Shown here one piece after another: positions 8,636 through 16,704 of a stretch of 31,671 nt of DNA. The position numbers were made by a program, and so were the translations under genes. The notes beneath the pieces were generated by a model. The model saw nothing but the letters and a program-made list of their open reading frames with translations, searched no databases and was not told the DNA's origin. Source of the stretch: Rhodospirillaceae bacterium UBA6608 (GTDB lineage: Bacteria; Pseudomonadota; Alphaproteobacteria; Rhodospirillales_A; Casp-alpha2); contig DJHY01000267.1 in NCBI GenBank assembly GCA_002433335.1, positions 1-31,671 of the forward strand. The letters run 5' to 3'. How positions within the stretch are numbered: the first letter of the stretch is position 1; the number at the start of each line of letters is the position of its first letter.

Positions 8636-9046
8636 CTAACGGCGGCGGCGCGGCTTGGTGCCCAGGCCGATCTTTTTCGCCAGATTAGAGCGGTGTTTGG
8701 CGTAGTTCGGCGCAACCATCGGATAGTCCGCCGGCAGGCCCCAGCGCTCGCGATAATCTTCCGGCGTCATGTCGTAAGCCGTCTTCAGGTGACGCTTCAG
8801 CATTTTCAGCTTCTTGCCGTCTTCCAAGCAGATGATGTAGTCGGGGAAGACCGATTTTTTCGGCGAAACCGCAGGCTTCGGGCGCTCGGCCTGGGACGGC
8901 GTTCCGCCGACGTTGGACAGCGCGTTGTAAACTTCGTTGATCAAAGCCGGGATATCGCTGGGCGCAATGGTGTTATTGCCGACATGCGCCGCGACGATCT
9001 CAGTTGTCAGTTCGATCAACTCCGAAGCGTTCGGTTTTTCGGTCAT
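8636..9046 (-). CDS. mucR: MucR/Ros family transcriptional regulator
   Basis: This protein of about 136 residues has the Ros/MucR fold: an N-terminal helical segment (ELIELTTEIVAAHVGNN) used for oligomerisation in relatives, and a C-terminal zinc-finger-like DNA-binding domain (CLEDGKK, KRHLKTAYDMTPEDYRERW, WGLPADYPMVAP). It ends in a basic KPRRRR tail. The four Ros zinc-ligand positions read Cys73, Asp76, His86 and Tyr91, so classical Cys2His2 coordination is not possible. MucR proteins bind AT-rich DNA and act like H-NS; the AT-rich region upstream fits autoregulation. I prefer the ATG at 9046; an in-frame ATG at 9070 adds eight residues. Confidence 0.9.
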   Translation of the reverse strand: MTEKPNASELIELTTEIVAAHVGNNTIAPSDIPALINEVYNALSNVGGTPSQAERPKPAVSPKKSVFPDYIICLEDGKKLKMLKRHLKTAYDMTPEDYRERWGLPADYPMVAPNYAKHRSNLAKKIGLGTKPRRRR

Positions 9047-9070
9047 GGGTTCGCCTTCTCCTTGAAGCAT

Positions 9071-9240
9071 GGCTTTTTACGAATTATGTGCTCGTCTTGG
9101 GATAACGGCTGATACCTGGCCAATTTCAAAAAATTGACTATCGCCGTATGAATACGCCTGTAAGTAATGCGGGCAAATTATTTTAATTGCCAACGCGGCG
9201 CCTATATAAAGTAGGCATCTATTATAGACAAGAGAACAAA
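9071..9240. promoter_or_regulatory. AT-rich divergent promoter region between mucR and the TusA-like gene
   Basis: The spacer between the divergently read mucR and TusA-like genes is far richer in A and T than the flanking genes. It holds several promoter-like hexamers (TTGACT near 9135, TATATA near 9202, TATTAT near 9220). I cannot assign a unique -35/-10 pair. Because MucR proteins bind AT-rich DNA with TA steps, this is a likely MucR target. Confidence 0.4.
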
Positions 9241-9522
9241 ATGAAAAAACCGCAAGAAACAGCGGCTTCTGAAATATCACCGGCTTTTCTGGATATTTCG
9301 AATGACATTTGTCCAATGACGTTCGTCAAAACCAAGCTGTTTCTTGAACGTTTGGGCCCGGGCGAATTACTTGAAGTTCGTTTGAAAGGCGCCGAACCCC
9401 TGTCGAACGTGCCCCGTTCGGTGCGCGATCATGGCCACGAGGTCGTCTCGTTGGAACCGGAAGACGCGACGGCGACGGAACAAAGCGCGCCGCACCGTCT
9501 GTTAATCCGTACCGCCGAATAA
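9241..9522 (+). CDS. TusA-like sulfur-carrier family protein
   Basis: This small protein of about 94 residues has the TusA/SirA/YeeD fold: LDIS-N-DICPMTFVKTKL, then LEVRLKGAEPLSNVPRSV and GHEVVSLEPED. The reactive cysteine position (Cys24) is kept, but the canonical CPxP motif reads CPMT. It may therefore be a sulfur carrier or redox protein rather than TusA itself. The ATG at 9241 follows an AAGAGAAC stretch. An upstream in-frame extension of 18 codons has no family match. It ends only seven bases from the convergent tsaB, with no terminator visible between them. Confidence 0.85.
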   Translation: MKKPQETAASEISPAFLDISNDICPMTFVKTKLFLERLGPGELLEVRLKGAEPLSNVPRSVRDHGHEVVSLEPEDATATEQSAPHRLLIRTAE

Positions 9523-9529
9523 TCAGCTC

Positions 9530-10216
9530 TCAGGGCCGCAGCCGCCCGCCGTTGCGCGGGCGCACCGCATCGGGCGGACGCAAGTAGATCGGCGCGGGCC
9601 GGTGACCGACCGGCGGCATGGCCCGGCCAAGTGCCGCTTCACCAACCTGCACCGCATCGGGAATACCGGACGCATCCGCCAATTCCGCGATGCCCCCGGC
9701 ATCAATCACCGCGGCCAAGGCCCGGTCGGCCGCATCCCCGGCGATCAGCACAGGCCCGCCGCCGCAGATTTCCGGCAAGGCCTCGACCATGGCCGCCGCC
9801 GGCTCCGATTGCGGCGACAGATCCGGGCCGAACATCTGGACGTAGAGATCTTCACGCTTGGAATCGAGCGCGACCAGGACGGACCGTCCCGCGCGTGCCG
9901 CTTCAGGTACGGATCGGGCCACGGCTTCCAACGTCGTTACCCCGGAAAGCGGCAGACCAAGGGCCAACGCCAGACCCCGCGCCGTCGCCAGGCCAATCCG
10001 CAGGCCGGTAAAAGCGCCCGGACCGACCGTAACCGCCAGGGCATCCAGATCGTCGTAGGTCAACTTGGCTTCGGCCAGAACATCGTCCAGCATCGGCACC
10101 AGGGCTTCGGATTGACCGCGCGCCATCCGCTCAGCCCGATGCGCGACCGCCCGCCCATCCACGAAAACCGCAGCGGAACAGCCGCTCGTCGCTGTGTCGA
10201 AAGCCAAAAGGTTCAT
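9530..10216 (-). CDS. tsaB: tRNA threonylcarbamoyladenosine biosynthesis protein TsaB
   Basis: This 228-residue protein of the ASKHA fold is the partner of TsaD and TsaE in making t6A37 of tRNA. It starts with LAFDTATSGCSAAVF and contains VGPGAFTGLRIGLATARGLA, the clearest TsaB signature. The ATG at 10216 fits the family; a longer reading would run into the upstream transporter gene. The transporter stop lies 16 bases upstream, so the two are probably cotranscribed. rimI, which I expect directly after tsaB in many alphaproteobacteria, is absent; the TusA-like gene lies there instead on the opposite strand. Confidence 0.93.
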   Translation of the reverse strand: MNLLAFDTATSGCSAAVFVDGRAVAHRAERMARGQSEALVPMLDDVLAEAKLTYDDLDALAVTVGPGAFTGLRIGLATARGLALALGLPLSGVTTLEAVARSVPEAARAGRSVLVALDSKREDLYVQMFGPDLSPQSEPAAAMVEALPEICGGGPVLIAGDAADRALAAVIDAGGIAELADASGIPDAVQVGEAALGRAMPPVGHRPAPIYLRPPDAVRPRNGGRLRP

Positions 10217-10232
10217 CGCTTCATCGAGGGTC

Positions 10233-11651
10233 TCAGCCCGCCCAGCCCAACTTCCAGAAAGCCATGGCGATGGCCGCCACGACCAACGCGCCGGACAAGG
10301 TATACAAGGGCGCACGCCGCCAGGCGAGGCGGAAGGAGTCTTCCCCGGTCAGGCGGCTGACCACCAGCGTCGTGCCCGACACCGGCGACGACGTGGTCGA
10401 CAGCCCCCAGGTGCCGAGCATCACCAGGGCCATGATCAGGGGCGGCATGCCGAACACTTCAGGCGGCAGGACCGATCCGACCAGAATTACCAGGACCACC
10501 GGATGCAGGCCGATCCCGGCGGCGAAGATAATGAACGCGGCCAGGGCGACCGGCTTGGCGAAATCGGGCCAGGACGCGATATGCAACACCCCCGCGACCG
10601 CCGCCGGGTCGAGCACCCGCGACACCCCGGTGCCGAACAGATTGGCGCCGATGAAGATCAAGGCCTCGCCGCGCAGGCCCGGGAACGACGCGACGACCCG
10701 GCGCGGCAGGCCCGGAGCCTCGTGCTCGCGGCCCTTGGAAATGTAAAGCCACAAGATAGCGAACGGCGGCGCCAACAGGCCAAGCACGACCGGGATCGAC
10801 AGATGGAAATAGGATTCCAGGGCGATCACCGAGATCATCAGCGCGCCCAGCAGCATCGACAGCTTGCGCCAGTTGGCGTCTTCGACTTTTGGCCCTGGGT
10901 TGGGGCGGGGCCGTGCGCCGCGCACGAACACCCGGTCGATCAAGGCGGTCAGGGCGACCACCACCAAGCCGATGATCAGGCCAGGCAGGGCGATATCGAC
11001 CCATTTAAGTCCGGGCAGCGCCGCCAGCACCACGGTCACGCTGACGTAGAACGGCGACCAGGCCGAGGCCGAGGTAAACCCGACCATCAGCGCCACCGCC
11101 AGGCGATCCTTGAGCTGTCGGTCCTTGGGCCGGGACACCATGTCCGACAACAGGGTCAGCGCCGCCAGGTTCAGGAACGCGCCCAGGAAATGCGCCGCAT
11201 AGGCCAGGATCAGGAACCGCCGACCCGCCGGTTGGTCCAACACGAACTGCCGCGCCGCCATCAGGGTCGGGCTGGTCTTGGCCGGAATCTGCATCCAGGC
11301 GACGGCGAAGAACACCAGCATGAACTTCAGCGACGACGCGATCCCGGCGAACAAAACGTCCAACCCCTGGCCGGCCGCGAACCCCATCCCCAGACCACTG
11401 ACCGCCAGGACATACCCGACCGCGCGCTGAACCTTCGATGTGTGGCGGAACTCCATGATCAGGAACGCCGCCGCCAACCCGACCGCAACGATTTGCCAGC
11501 CTTCGGGCCGCCAAAACACATGCCCCACCGCGACGATGCAGATCGCCAGATAGATCCAGGCCGACAAGGTCGGGACCGGTGGGCGGCCGGGATCGGGGGC
11601 CTGCCCGGAAGCAGCGGGCGGCGGTGAAGCGGAAAGGTCGACGTCAGGCAT
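10233..11651 (-). CDS. Polytopic membrane transporter of unrecognised family
   Basis: This 472-residue protein has about 11-12 hydrophobic segments after a Pro/Ala-rich, probably cytoplasmic N-terminus of about 30 residues. Two related stretches, GFTSASAWSPFY in the first half and TTSSPVSGTTLV in the second, sit at places where ion-transporter-superfamily proteins have their paired substrate-binding hairpins. I therefore suspect an anion or carboxylate permease with inverted repeats, but I do not recognise the exact family or the substrate. It lies 23 bases after the nitroreductase and 16 bases before tsaB, so a three-gene transcript is likely. The start has no obvious ribosome binding site. 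Confidence 0.75.
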   Translation of the reverse strand: MPDVDLSASPPPAASGQAPDPGRPPVPTLSAWIYLAICIVAVGHVFWRPEGWQIVAVGLAAAFLIMEFRHTSKVQRAVGYVLAVSGLGMGFAAGQGLDVLFAGIASSLKFMLVFFAVAWMQIPAKTSPTLMAARQFVLDQPAGRRFLILAYAAHFLGAFLNLAALTLLSDMVSRPKDRQLKDRLAVALMVGFTSASAWSPFYVSVTVVLAALPGLKWVDIALPGLIIGLVVVALTALIDRVFVRGARPRPNPGPKVEDANWRKLSMLLGALMISVIALESYFHLSIPVVLGLLAPPFAILWLYISKGREHEAPGLPRRVVASFPGLRGEALIFIGANLFGTGVSRVLDPAAVAGVLHIASWPDFAKPVALAAFIIFAAGIGLHPVVLVILVGSVLPPEVFGMPPLIMALVMLGTWGLSTTSSPVSGTTLVVSRLTGEDSFRLAWRRAPLYTLSGALVVAAIAMAFWKLGWAG

Positions 11652-11674
11652 GAATTTCAGGAACCAAAGTTTGC

Positions 11675-12265
11675 TCAGTCGATCCGGCAGGCGTCGTCGA
11701 ACGACAGCCGCGGAGCCCGCGGATGCAGCCGGTCGGCATCGCCATGTCCGATGTTACACAGAAAGTTAGCCGTGACCTTGGTCCCGGCAAAGAACGCCGC
11801 GTCGACCTTGGCCGCGTCGAACCCCGACATCGGCCCGCAGTCCAGACCCATGGCGCGGGCGGCCATGATCAGATAGGCCCCCTGCAGGGATGAATTGCGG
11901 AAGGCGCTGTCGCGGATCAGCGCCTCGTTGCCGACGAACCAGGATTTAGCATCCGTATGGGGATAAAGCACGGGCAGGTGTTCATAAAATTCCATGTCCT
12001 GACCGATGATCGCGGTCGCGGCGGCGGACATGGTCTGATCGACGTTGCCGGGCGCCAGGCAGGGTTTGAGCTTTTCCTTGGCCGCGTCGGAAACAACGAA
12101 GACGATCCGCGCGGGCGAACTGTTGGCCGCGGTCGGGCCCATACACGCCAAATCCCAGATCGCGCGCAATTGGTCTTCGCCGACCGGTTCGCCCGTCCAA
12201 TGGGAAAAGGTGCGGGCATCGCGGAACAATTGGTCGAGGGCCGATTCGTCGATTTTATCGGGCAT
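11675..12265 (-). CDS. RutE-like nitroreductase (putative malonic semialdehyde reductase)
   Basis: This 196-residue flavoprotein of the nitroreductase family is closest to the RutE / 3-hydroxypropionate dehydrogenase group. Shared blocks are MGPTAANSSPARIVFV, DAKSWFVGNEAL, FRNSSLQGAYLI, GLDCGPMSGFDAAKVDAAFF and a final APRLSFDDAC. RutE reduces malonic semialdehyde from pyrimidine breakdown, but no other rut gene is nearby, so a different aldehyde or quinone substrate is possible. It is divergent from the polysaccharide deacetylase gene and probably heads a transcript with the downstream transporter. Confidence 0.88.
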   Translation of the reverse strand: MPDKIDESALDQLFRDARTFSHWTGEPVGEDQLRAIWDLACMGPTAANSSPARIVFVVSDAAKEKLKPCLAPGNVDQTMSAAATAIIGQDMEFYEHLPVLYPHTDAKSWFVGNEALIRDSAFRNSSLQGAYLIMAARAMGLDCGPMSGFDAAKVDAAFFAGTKVTANFLCNIGHGDADRLHPRAPRLSFDDACRID

Positions 12266-12319
12266 GGGCGATGACCTTTCGTTCGGTTGCGGAATGAAAA
12301 TCGTTGCCTCCGACCCTAG

Positions 12320-12331
12320 AGCACTTGTGCT
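12320..12331. repeat. Inverted repeat between nitroreductase and deacetylase genes
   Basis: AGCAC and GTGCT arms flank two T residues in the 148-base divergent spacer, 55 bases from the nitroreductase start. It could be an operator. It is short enough to be chance. Confidence 0.25.
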
Positions 12332-12413
12332 GCAGCGCGGAAGAGGGAAAAATCACGTCATAACATGCTAATAGAGTCATATCGGGGGTGAGGAATATGA
12401 AAGGCTATCTGTC

Positions 12414-13508
12414 ATGAGCGGCCACGGAGCGCATATCCGCACGCGGCATGGCCGCTTCGCCGCGATCCGCCGGCGCTGTGCGACTGCGGTCATGACCGCG
12501 CTGACCCTGGGCGGCTTGACCACCATCGGCGACATCGCCCCGGCGCAAGCCGCCGAACAAGCGGTGGTCGTCATGTACCACCGTTTCGGCGAAACCGAGT
12601 ATCCATCGACCAATATCCGCCTGGAACAGTTCGACGCCCATTTGGCGGAACTGACATCCGGTAAATATACGGTTCTGCCGCTGCCGGAAATCGTCGCGGC
12701 GCTGAAGGCCGGGAAATCCCTGCCCGATCGCACGGTCGGCATCTCCATCGACGACGCCTATGCCTCGGTCTACGACGTCGCCTGGCCGCGCCTGAAGAAA
12801 GCCGGCCTGCCGTTTACCGTGTTCGTCTCGACCGAACCGGTCGACCGCAAACTGCGCGGCTTGATGACCTGGGATCAAATTCGCGAGCTCAAGGCCGCGG
12901 GCGTGACCATCGGCCATCACGGGACCACCCATGCCCATATGTCCGGCGCGGACAAGGACAAGAACCTGGCCGAATTCACCAAGGCCGATGAGCGGTTCAA
13001 GGCCGAACTGGGTGCCGTGCCCGAGCTGTTCGCCTTTCCCTATGGCGAGGCCTCGAAAGAGCTGGAAGGCATGGCGCAGGACCGAGGCTTCGCCGCGGCC
13101 TTCGGCCAGCATTCCGGCGTGGTTCATCCCAGCCTGGGTTATTTCTATCTGCCGCGCTTCGCCCTGAACGAAACCTTCGGTGGGATCGATCGGTTCAAGC
13201 TAGCGGTCAATGCCCTGGCCATGCCGGTGACCGACATTACCCCGGCGGACGAGCTGATCACGCCGAACGATCCGAACCCACCGGCGATGGGCTTCACCCT
13301 GATCCAACCGGGGCCCAAGGGATTGGACCGGCTGGCCTGTTTCGCCTCGCACGAAGGACGGGCGCGGCTGGAAAACCTGGGCAATGTCCGGATCGAAGTA
13401 CGCGTGACGCAGCCGTTCCCGTCGGGACGCGGGCGTATCAACTGCACCCTGCCCGGACCGGACGGCCGGTGGTACTGGCTGGGACGTCAGTTCTTCATCA
13501 AGAAGTAG
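12414..13508 (+). CDS. Exported polysaccharide deacetylase (NodB domain)
   Basis: This is a 364-residue protein. A long basic N-region, a hydrophobic core and an AQA-A site near residue 46 suggest a Sec-type signal peptide. The NodB-type domain shows MYHRF, the metal-binding Asp pair in GISIDDAY, the HxxxH-type motif within GHHGTTHAHMS, and FAFPYGE. The C-terminal 100 residues form a separate, unassigned domain. It probably removes acetyl groups from a surface or cell-wall glycan. The next gene, convergent, encodes a putative glucosaminidase, so a role in envelope remodelling is plausible but inferred. Confidence 0.88.
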   Translation: MSGHGAHIRTRHGRFAAIRRRCATAVMTALTLGGLTTIGDIAPAQAAEQAVVVMYHRFGETEYPSTNIRLEQFDAHLAELTSGKYTVLPLPEIVAALKAGKSLPDRTVGISIDDAYASVYDVAWPRLKKAGLPFTVFVSTEPVDRKLRGLMTWDQIRELKAAGVTIGHHGTTHAHMSGADKDKNLAEFTKADERFKAELGAVPELFAFPYGEASKELEGMAQDRGFAAAFGQHSGVVHPSLGYFYLPRFALNETFGGIDRFKLAVNALAMPVTDITPADELITPNDPNPPAMGFTLIQPGPKGLDRLACFASHEGRARLENLGNVRIEVRVTQPFPSGRGRINCTLPGPDGRWYWLGRQFFIKK

Positions 13509-13523
13509 ACGAAAAGGGCGGGA

Positions 13524-14579
13524 TCAGGCCTCGGGGTGGCGCGCGGTCATCAACCGTGCGTCGTCCAGGGCCTGCAGGCCATTGACCTCGATCATCGCCC
13601 GGATCGACGCGACGTAATCGTCACCCCGCTCGGAATACCGATGCAGGTACCCCGCCAGGGAAACACCGTTCAGCGGATTGCCCTGACGGCGCAACACCGC
13701 CCTAGCCCGACGCAGTTCGCGGTAAGCCCGGTGGGTGTTCAGATTACGCATATAGGCGCGTACCGAATCGTACATCGTGTCGAAGCGGCGAACCTTGTGA
13801 TCCTTGTCGTCGTCGCGATCCTCGGGAACCAGGCCGTCGCCGTCGCCGGTCGTCCATTGCCCGAACATGGCATTGCCCTGGCGGGCGAACCGCGACGTAC
13901 CCCAGCCGCTTTCCTCGGCCGCCTGGGCCAAAGCCAGGGACGGGGGAATGACATCGACCCGGCGGATCAACAGCGCCAGATTATCGGCGGGCACCCGGGA
14001 GCGGGCGGCAAACGCGGCCAGCCACAGCCGATCCGCCGGACCAATCCGACGGCCCAGGCGCTGATCCGCGTGCAACTGCCACAGGCGGCGGCGGTCATTG
14101 AGAATTTCCTGATTGGCGCGCAGCACCAGCGGCAACATGGCCTGGAAGAACAACCGCTTGCGCGTTTCCGTTTCCGGCACGTCGCTGAGATCCGGCGGCA
14201 GGGAGGCGAGGAAGGCTTCCGGCACATGGGCGCGGCCTTCGCGGACGTGTTCCAGGTCGTAATCCAGTTCGACGAACCAATCGGCCAGGGCCATCACCGA
14301 ATCGGTCGGGCTGCGCTTCACATCGGGTCGGCGCGGCGGGACCAGGGAGGCATGATGCAACAACGGTTCGCGGTCCTGGCTGGATGCCGCGTCGGGTCCG
14401 AGGTTCATGAAGGGGCCGGCAGCCGTTTCCATGGCGGCCAGGGATTCGGCGCTGGCCGCATAAGTGCCGGCCAGGGGCGGAACCGAGGCCAAAGGGGCCC
14501 GTTCAATGGCGAGATATCCGGCGGTAACCGCAGCCGTAAGGACGACCGCCATCACCGAGCGTTCGAGAAACCTGTTCAT
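13524..14579 (-). CDS. Bax-like N-acetylglucosaminidase, membrane-anchored
   Basis: This is a 351-residue protein. Residues 8-25 form a signal anchor (VMAVVLTAAVTAGYLAI), then about 70 residues without clear features, followed by a glucosaminidase-type domain (about 130-340). The catalytic-region block AQAAEESGWGTSRFARQGN followed by FGQW closely matches the Bax family. It should cleave peptidoglycan glycan strands in the periplasm. Its stop lies 15 bases from the end of the convergent deacetylase gene. The 316-base upstream spacer holds a long inverted repeat. Confidence 0.87.
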   Translation of the reverse strand: MNRFLERSVMAVVLTAAVTAGYLAIERAPLASVPPLAGTYAASAESLAAMETAAGPFMNLGPDAASSQDREPLLHHASLVPPRRPDVKRSPTDSVMALADWFVELDYDLEHVREGRAHVPEAFLASLPPDLSDVPETETRKRLFFQAMLPLVLRANQEILNDRRRLWQLHADQRLGRRIGPADRLWLAAFAARSRVPADNLALLIRRVDVIPPSLALAQAAEESGWGTSRFARQGNAMFGQWTTGDGDGLVPEDRDDDKDHKVRRFDTMYDSVRAYMRNLNTHRAYRELRRARAVLRRQGNPLNGVSLAGYLHRYSERGDDYVASIRAMIEVNGLQALDDARLMTARHPEA

Positions 14580-14805
14580 GGCGTTTTTGAATCGGTCAGG
14601 GCCGTCTTCCGCACCTATTCGCAGTCGTGCCCAGGGTGCTTGGATGGAAGATGGATCAAATTTTAAACGGAGACCTTATTGCGAAGGCCGTCCCCGACAT
14701 CGATTGTCAAATACTCCCTTAAGGATTCGACAAGACCCGGCCCGATGTCGTTGCACCGGTTGGTCCGGGATGGGCTAATTCACCGCGTCCTCATAGTTAA
14801 CGGCG

Positions 14806-14833
14806 CGCCTTATATCACTAAAGTTATAAGGCG
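14806..14833. repeat. Inverted repeat with 9-bp arms plus adjacent 12-bp palindrome
   Basis: CGCCTTATA and TATAAGGCG are perfect arms around a 10-base spacer. Six bases or fewer beyond lies the palindrome CAAAAATTTTTG (14835-14846). On the plus strand the repeat is followed by A5T5, weakly terminator-like, but no plus-strand gene ends here. An operator for the Bax-like gene is the better guess. Confidence 0.45.
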
Positions 14834-14870
14834 GCAAAAATTTTTGTCCGGTCGGGAAAACGCCGTCCGA

Positions 14871-14891
14871 AAGGGCCCGATCAAGGCCCTT
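14871..14891 (-). terminator. Possible terminator hairpin after nfuA
   Basis: On the minus strand, five bases after the nfuA stop codon, AAGGGCC and GGCCCTT form a 7-bp stem around a 7-base loop. Only a short T-run (TTT, then GTTTT 12 bases later) follows, so termination efficiency is uncertain. Confidence 0.45.
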
Positions 14892-14895
14892 GTCG

Positions 14896-15447
14896 TTACA
14901 CGACGGCTTGGACTTCCTTCACCTCGGGGACGTAGTAGCGCAGCATGTTTTCGATGCCGTGCTTCAGCGTCGCCGTCGACGACGGGCAACCCTGGCAGGC
15001 GCCCTGCATCTGCAGGTAGACGATGCCGTCCTCGAACCCATGATAGATGATGTCGCCACCATCCTGGGCCACGGCGGGGCGCACACGAGTTTCCAGCAAC
15101 TCTTTGATTTGCGTGACGATTTCGGAATCGTCCGCATCGCTGTCCGAACCCTCGGCGGAATCTTCGGCGATCACCGGACGGCCCTGGGTGAAGTGCTCCA
15201 TGATGCCGCCCAGAATGCGCGGCTTCAGCGTGTCCCAATCCTTGTCTTCGGCCTTGGTCACGGTGATGAAGTCGTGTCCGAAGAACACCCCGGTCACGCC
15301 TTCGATCTCGAACAGGGCCTTGGCCAGCGGCGAACGCTGGGTCGAGGCCTGATCGGCGAAGTTGGCGGTGCCCTGATCCATCACCGTGCAGCCGGGAAGG
15401 AATTTCAGGGTCGCCGGATTCGGGGTGGTTTCGGTTTGAATGAACAT
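14896..15447 (-). CDS. nfuA: NfuA/NFU1-type iron-sulfur cluster carrier
   Basis: This is a 183-residue scaffold or carrier that hands 4Fe-4S clusters to target enzymes. The N-terminal Nfu_N domain (TETTPNPATLKFLPG) is followed by an acidic Asp/Ser linker (95-108). The C-terminal NifU-like domain has the cluster ligands Cys151 and Cys154 in GACQGCPSS. The domain order matches the mitochondrial NFU1 and alphaproteobacterial form. Radical-SAM MiaB, encoded nearby, is the kind of client it serves, but that is inference. GGAG lies 11 bases before the ATG. Confidence 0.93.
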   Translation of the reverse strand: MFIQTETTPNPATLKFLPGCTVMDQGTANFADQASTQRSPLAKALFEIEGVTGVFFGHDFITVTKAEDKDWDTLKPRILGGIMEHFTQGRPVIAEDSAEGSDSDADDSEIVTQIKELLETRVRPAVAQDGGDIIYHGFEDGIVYLQMQGACQGCPSSTATLKHGIENMLRYYVPEVKEVQAVV

Positions 15448-15588
15448 CGGTCTGTGGTCTCCGAACTTTCGGCCGCACGGGCCGCTATCAATACATCGTT
15501 GGCCCTAACATGGGGCGTACGCCGTCGGTAATCAAGTCCGACAAAAAGGGTCAGGTATAGGCCGGGGTTCCGCCCTTGTTTCCGCCGC

Positions 15589-16590
15589 CTACGGCCGCAG
15601 GAAACCGACGATATCCTGAACCTGGTCCATGATCGGCTGAGAGATCGCCCGCGCCTTTTCCGCACCCCGGCGCAACACGCCGTCGATATAGGACGGGTCA
15701 TCGGCCAGGCGGCGCATTTCCGCGGTGATCGGCTGCAGCTTGTCGACCATCAGGTCGGCCAGGTCCTGTTTGAACTGCGAGAACTGATGCCCGCCGTGCT
15801 CGGCGATGACCTGTTCCACGTCCTGACCGGACAGGGCGGCGTAGATGCCGAGCAGGTTGGCCGCCTCGGGCCGGCCTTCCAATCCGTCCTTGGAATCGGG
15901 CAAGGGCAGGGGGTCGGTCTTGGCCTTGCGGACCTTCTTGGCGATGGTGTCGGCATCGTCGGTCATTGTGATGCGCGACTGATCCGACGGGTCGGACTTG
16001 CTCATCTTCTTGGTGCCGTCACGCAGCGACATCACCCGCGTCGCCGCGCCGAAGATCAACGGCTCGACGACCGGGAAGAAGTCGACGCCGAAATCGTTGT
16101 TGAACTTCTGCGCGATGTCGCGGGCCAGTTCCAGATGCTGCTTCTGGTCGTCGCCGACCGGCACGTGCGTGCCCTTGTAAGCCAGGATGTCGGCGGCCAT
16201 CAGGTTGGGATAGGCGAACAGCCCGACCGAGGCGTTTTCCCGGTTCTTTCCCGCCTTTTCCTTGAACTGGGTCATGCGGTTGAGCCAGCCCATGCGGGCG
16301 ACGCAATTGAACACCCAGGCCAGTTCGGCATGGGCCGGAACCTGCGATTGGTTGAAGATCACGCTTTTCTCGGCATCGATGCCGGACGCGATCATCGCCG
16401 CCGCGACCTCGCGGGTGGACGCGCGCAAAGCCGCCGGTTCCTGCCACACGGAGATGGCGCGCAAATCGACCACGCAGAACAGGCAGTCTTCGTAATCCTG
16501 TTGCAGGTGGACCCAGTTGCGGATGGCGCCCAGGTAATTGCCCAGGTGAAGGTTCCCTGTCGGCTGAACGCCGGAGAAGATGCGCCGCAT
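15589..16590 (-). CDS. trpS: Tryptophanyl-tRNA synthetase TrpS
   Basis: This class I aminoacyl-tRNA synthetase of about 333 residues charges tRNA-Trp. The HIGH-like motif is [13 protein letters not shown] at the N-terminus, and the KMSKS loop is [17 protein letters not shown] at the start, [17 protein letters not shown] and [15 protein letters not shown] are family blocks. I chose the ATG at 16590, which gives MRRIFSGVQ as in relatives. An in-frame ATG at 16611 adds seven residues, but neither has a strong ribosome binding site. It follows murJ on the same strand. Confidence 0.95.
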   Translation of the reverse strand: MRRIFSGVQPTGNLHLGNYLGAIRNWVHLQQDYEDCLFCVVDLRAISVWQEPAALRASTREVAAAMIASGIDAEKSVIFNQSQVPAHAELAWVFNCVARMGWLNRMTQFKEKAGKNRENASVGLFAYPNLMAADILAYKGTHVPVGDDQKQHLELARDIAQKFNNDFGVDFFPVVEPLIFGAATRVMSLRDGTKKMSKSDPSDQSRITMTDDADTIAKKVRKAKTDPLPLPDSKDGLEGRPEAANLLGIYAALSGQDVEQVIAEHGGHQFSQFKQDLADLMVDKLQPITAEMRRLADDPSYIDGVLRRGAEKARAISQPIMDQVQDIVGFLRP

Positions 16591-16704
16591 GTTGGCCCCG
16601 TATGGTTGCATGGAAATATCGAGAAATTTGAGCGCCGGTTATCGCGCCTGGGGCCCGCGGGGTCAAGCCTTGCCCGGATTTGAGGCCTGCAAGCCGATCA
16701 GGGA

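Larger units (their letters stand above)
14580..14895. other. 316-base spacer upstream of the Bax-like gene
   Basis: I find no convincing gene on either strand. On the minus strand it contains TTGACA near 14709 and several AT-rich hexamers that could form a promoter for the Bax-like gene, but no pair stands out. At its nfuA end it holds a GC-rich hairpin and a 9-bp-arm inverted repeat, listed separately. Confidence 0.5.

Noticed and set aside
12397..12417. Seven-codon upstream frame (ATG to TGA) overlapping the deacetylase start by ATGA
   Set aside because: Its GAGG box is only three bases from the ATG and the peptide has no regulatory codon pattern; most likely chance.
15448..15588. Possible terminator and promoter between trpS and nfuA
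   Set aside because: AAGGG and CCCTTTTT are 20 or more bases apart without a stable inner stem, and no convincing -35/-10 pair is present.
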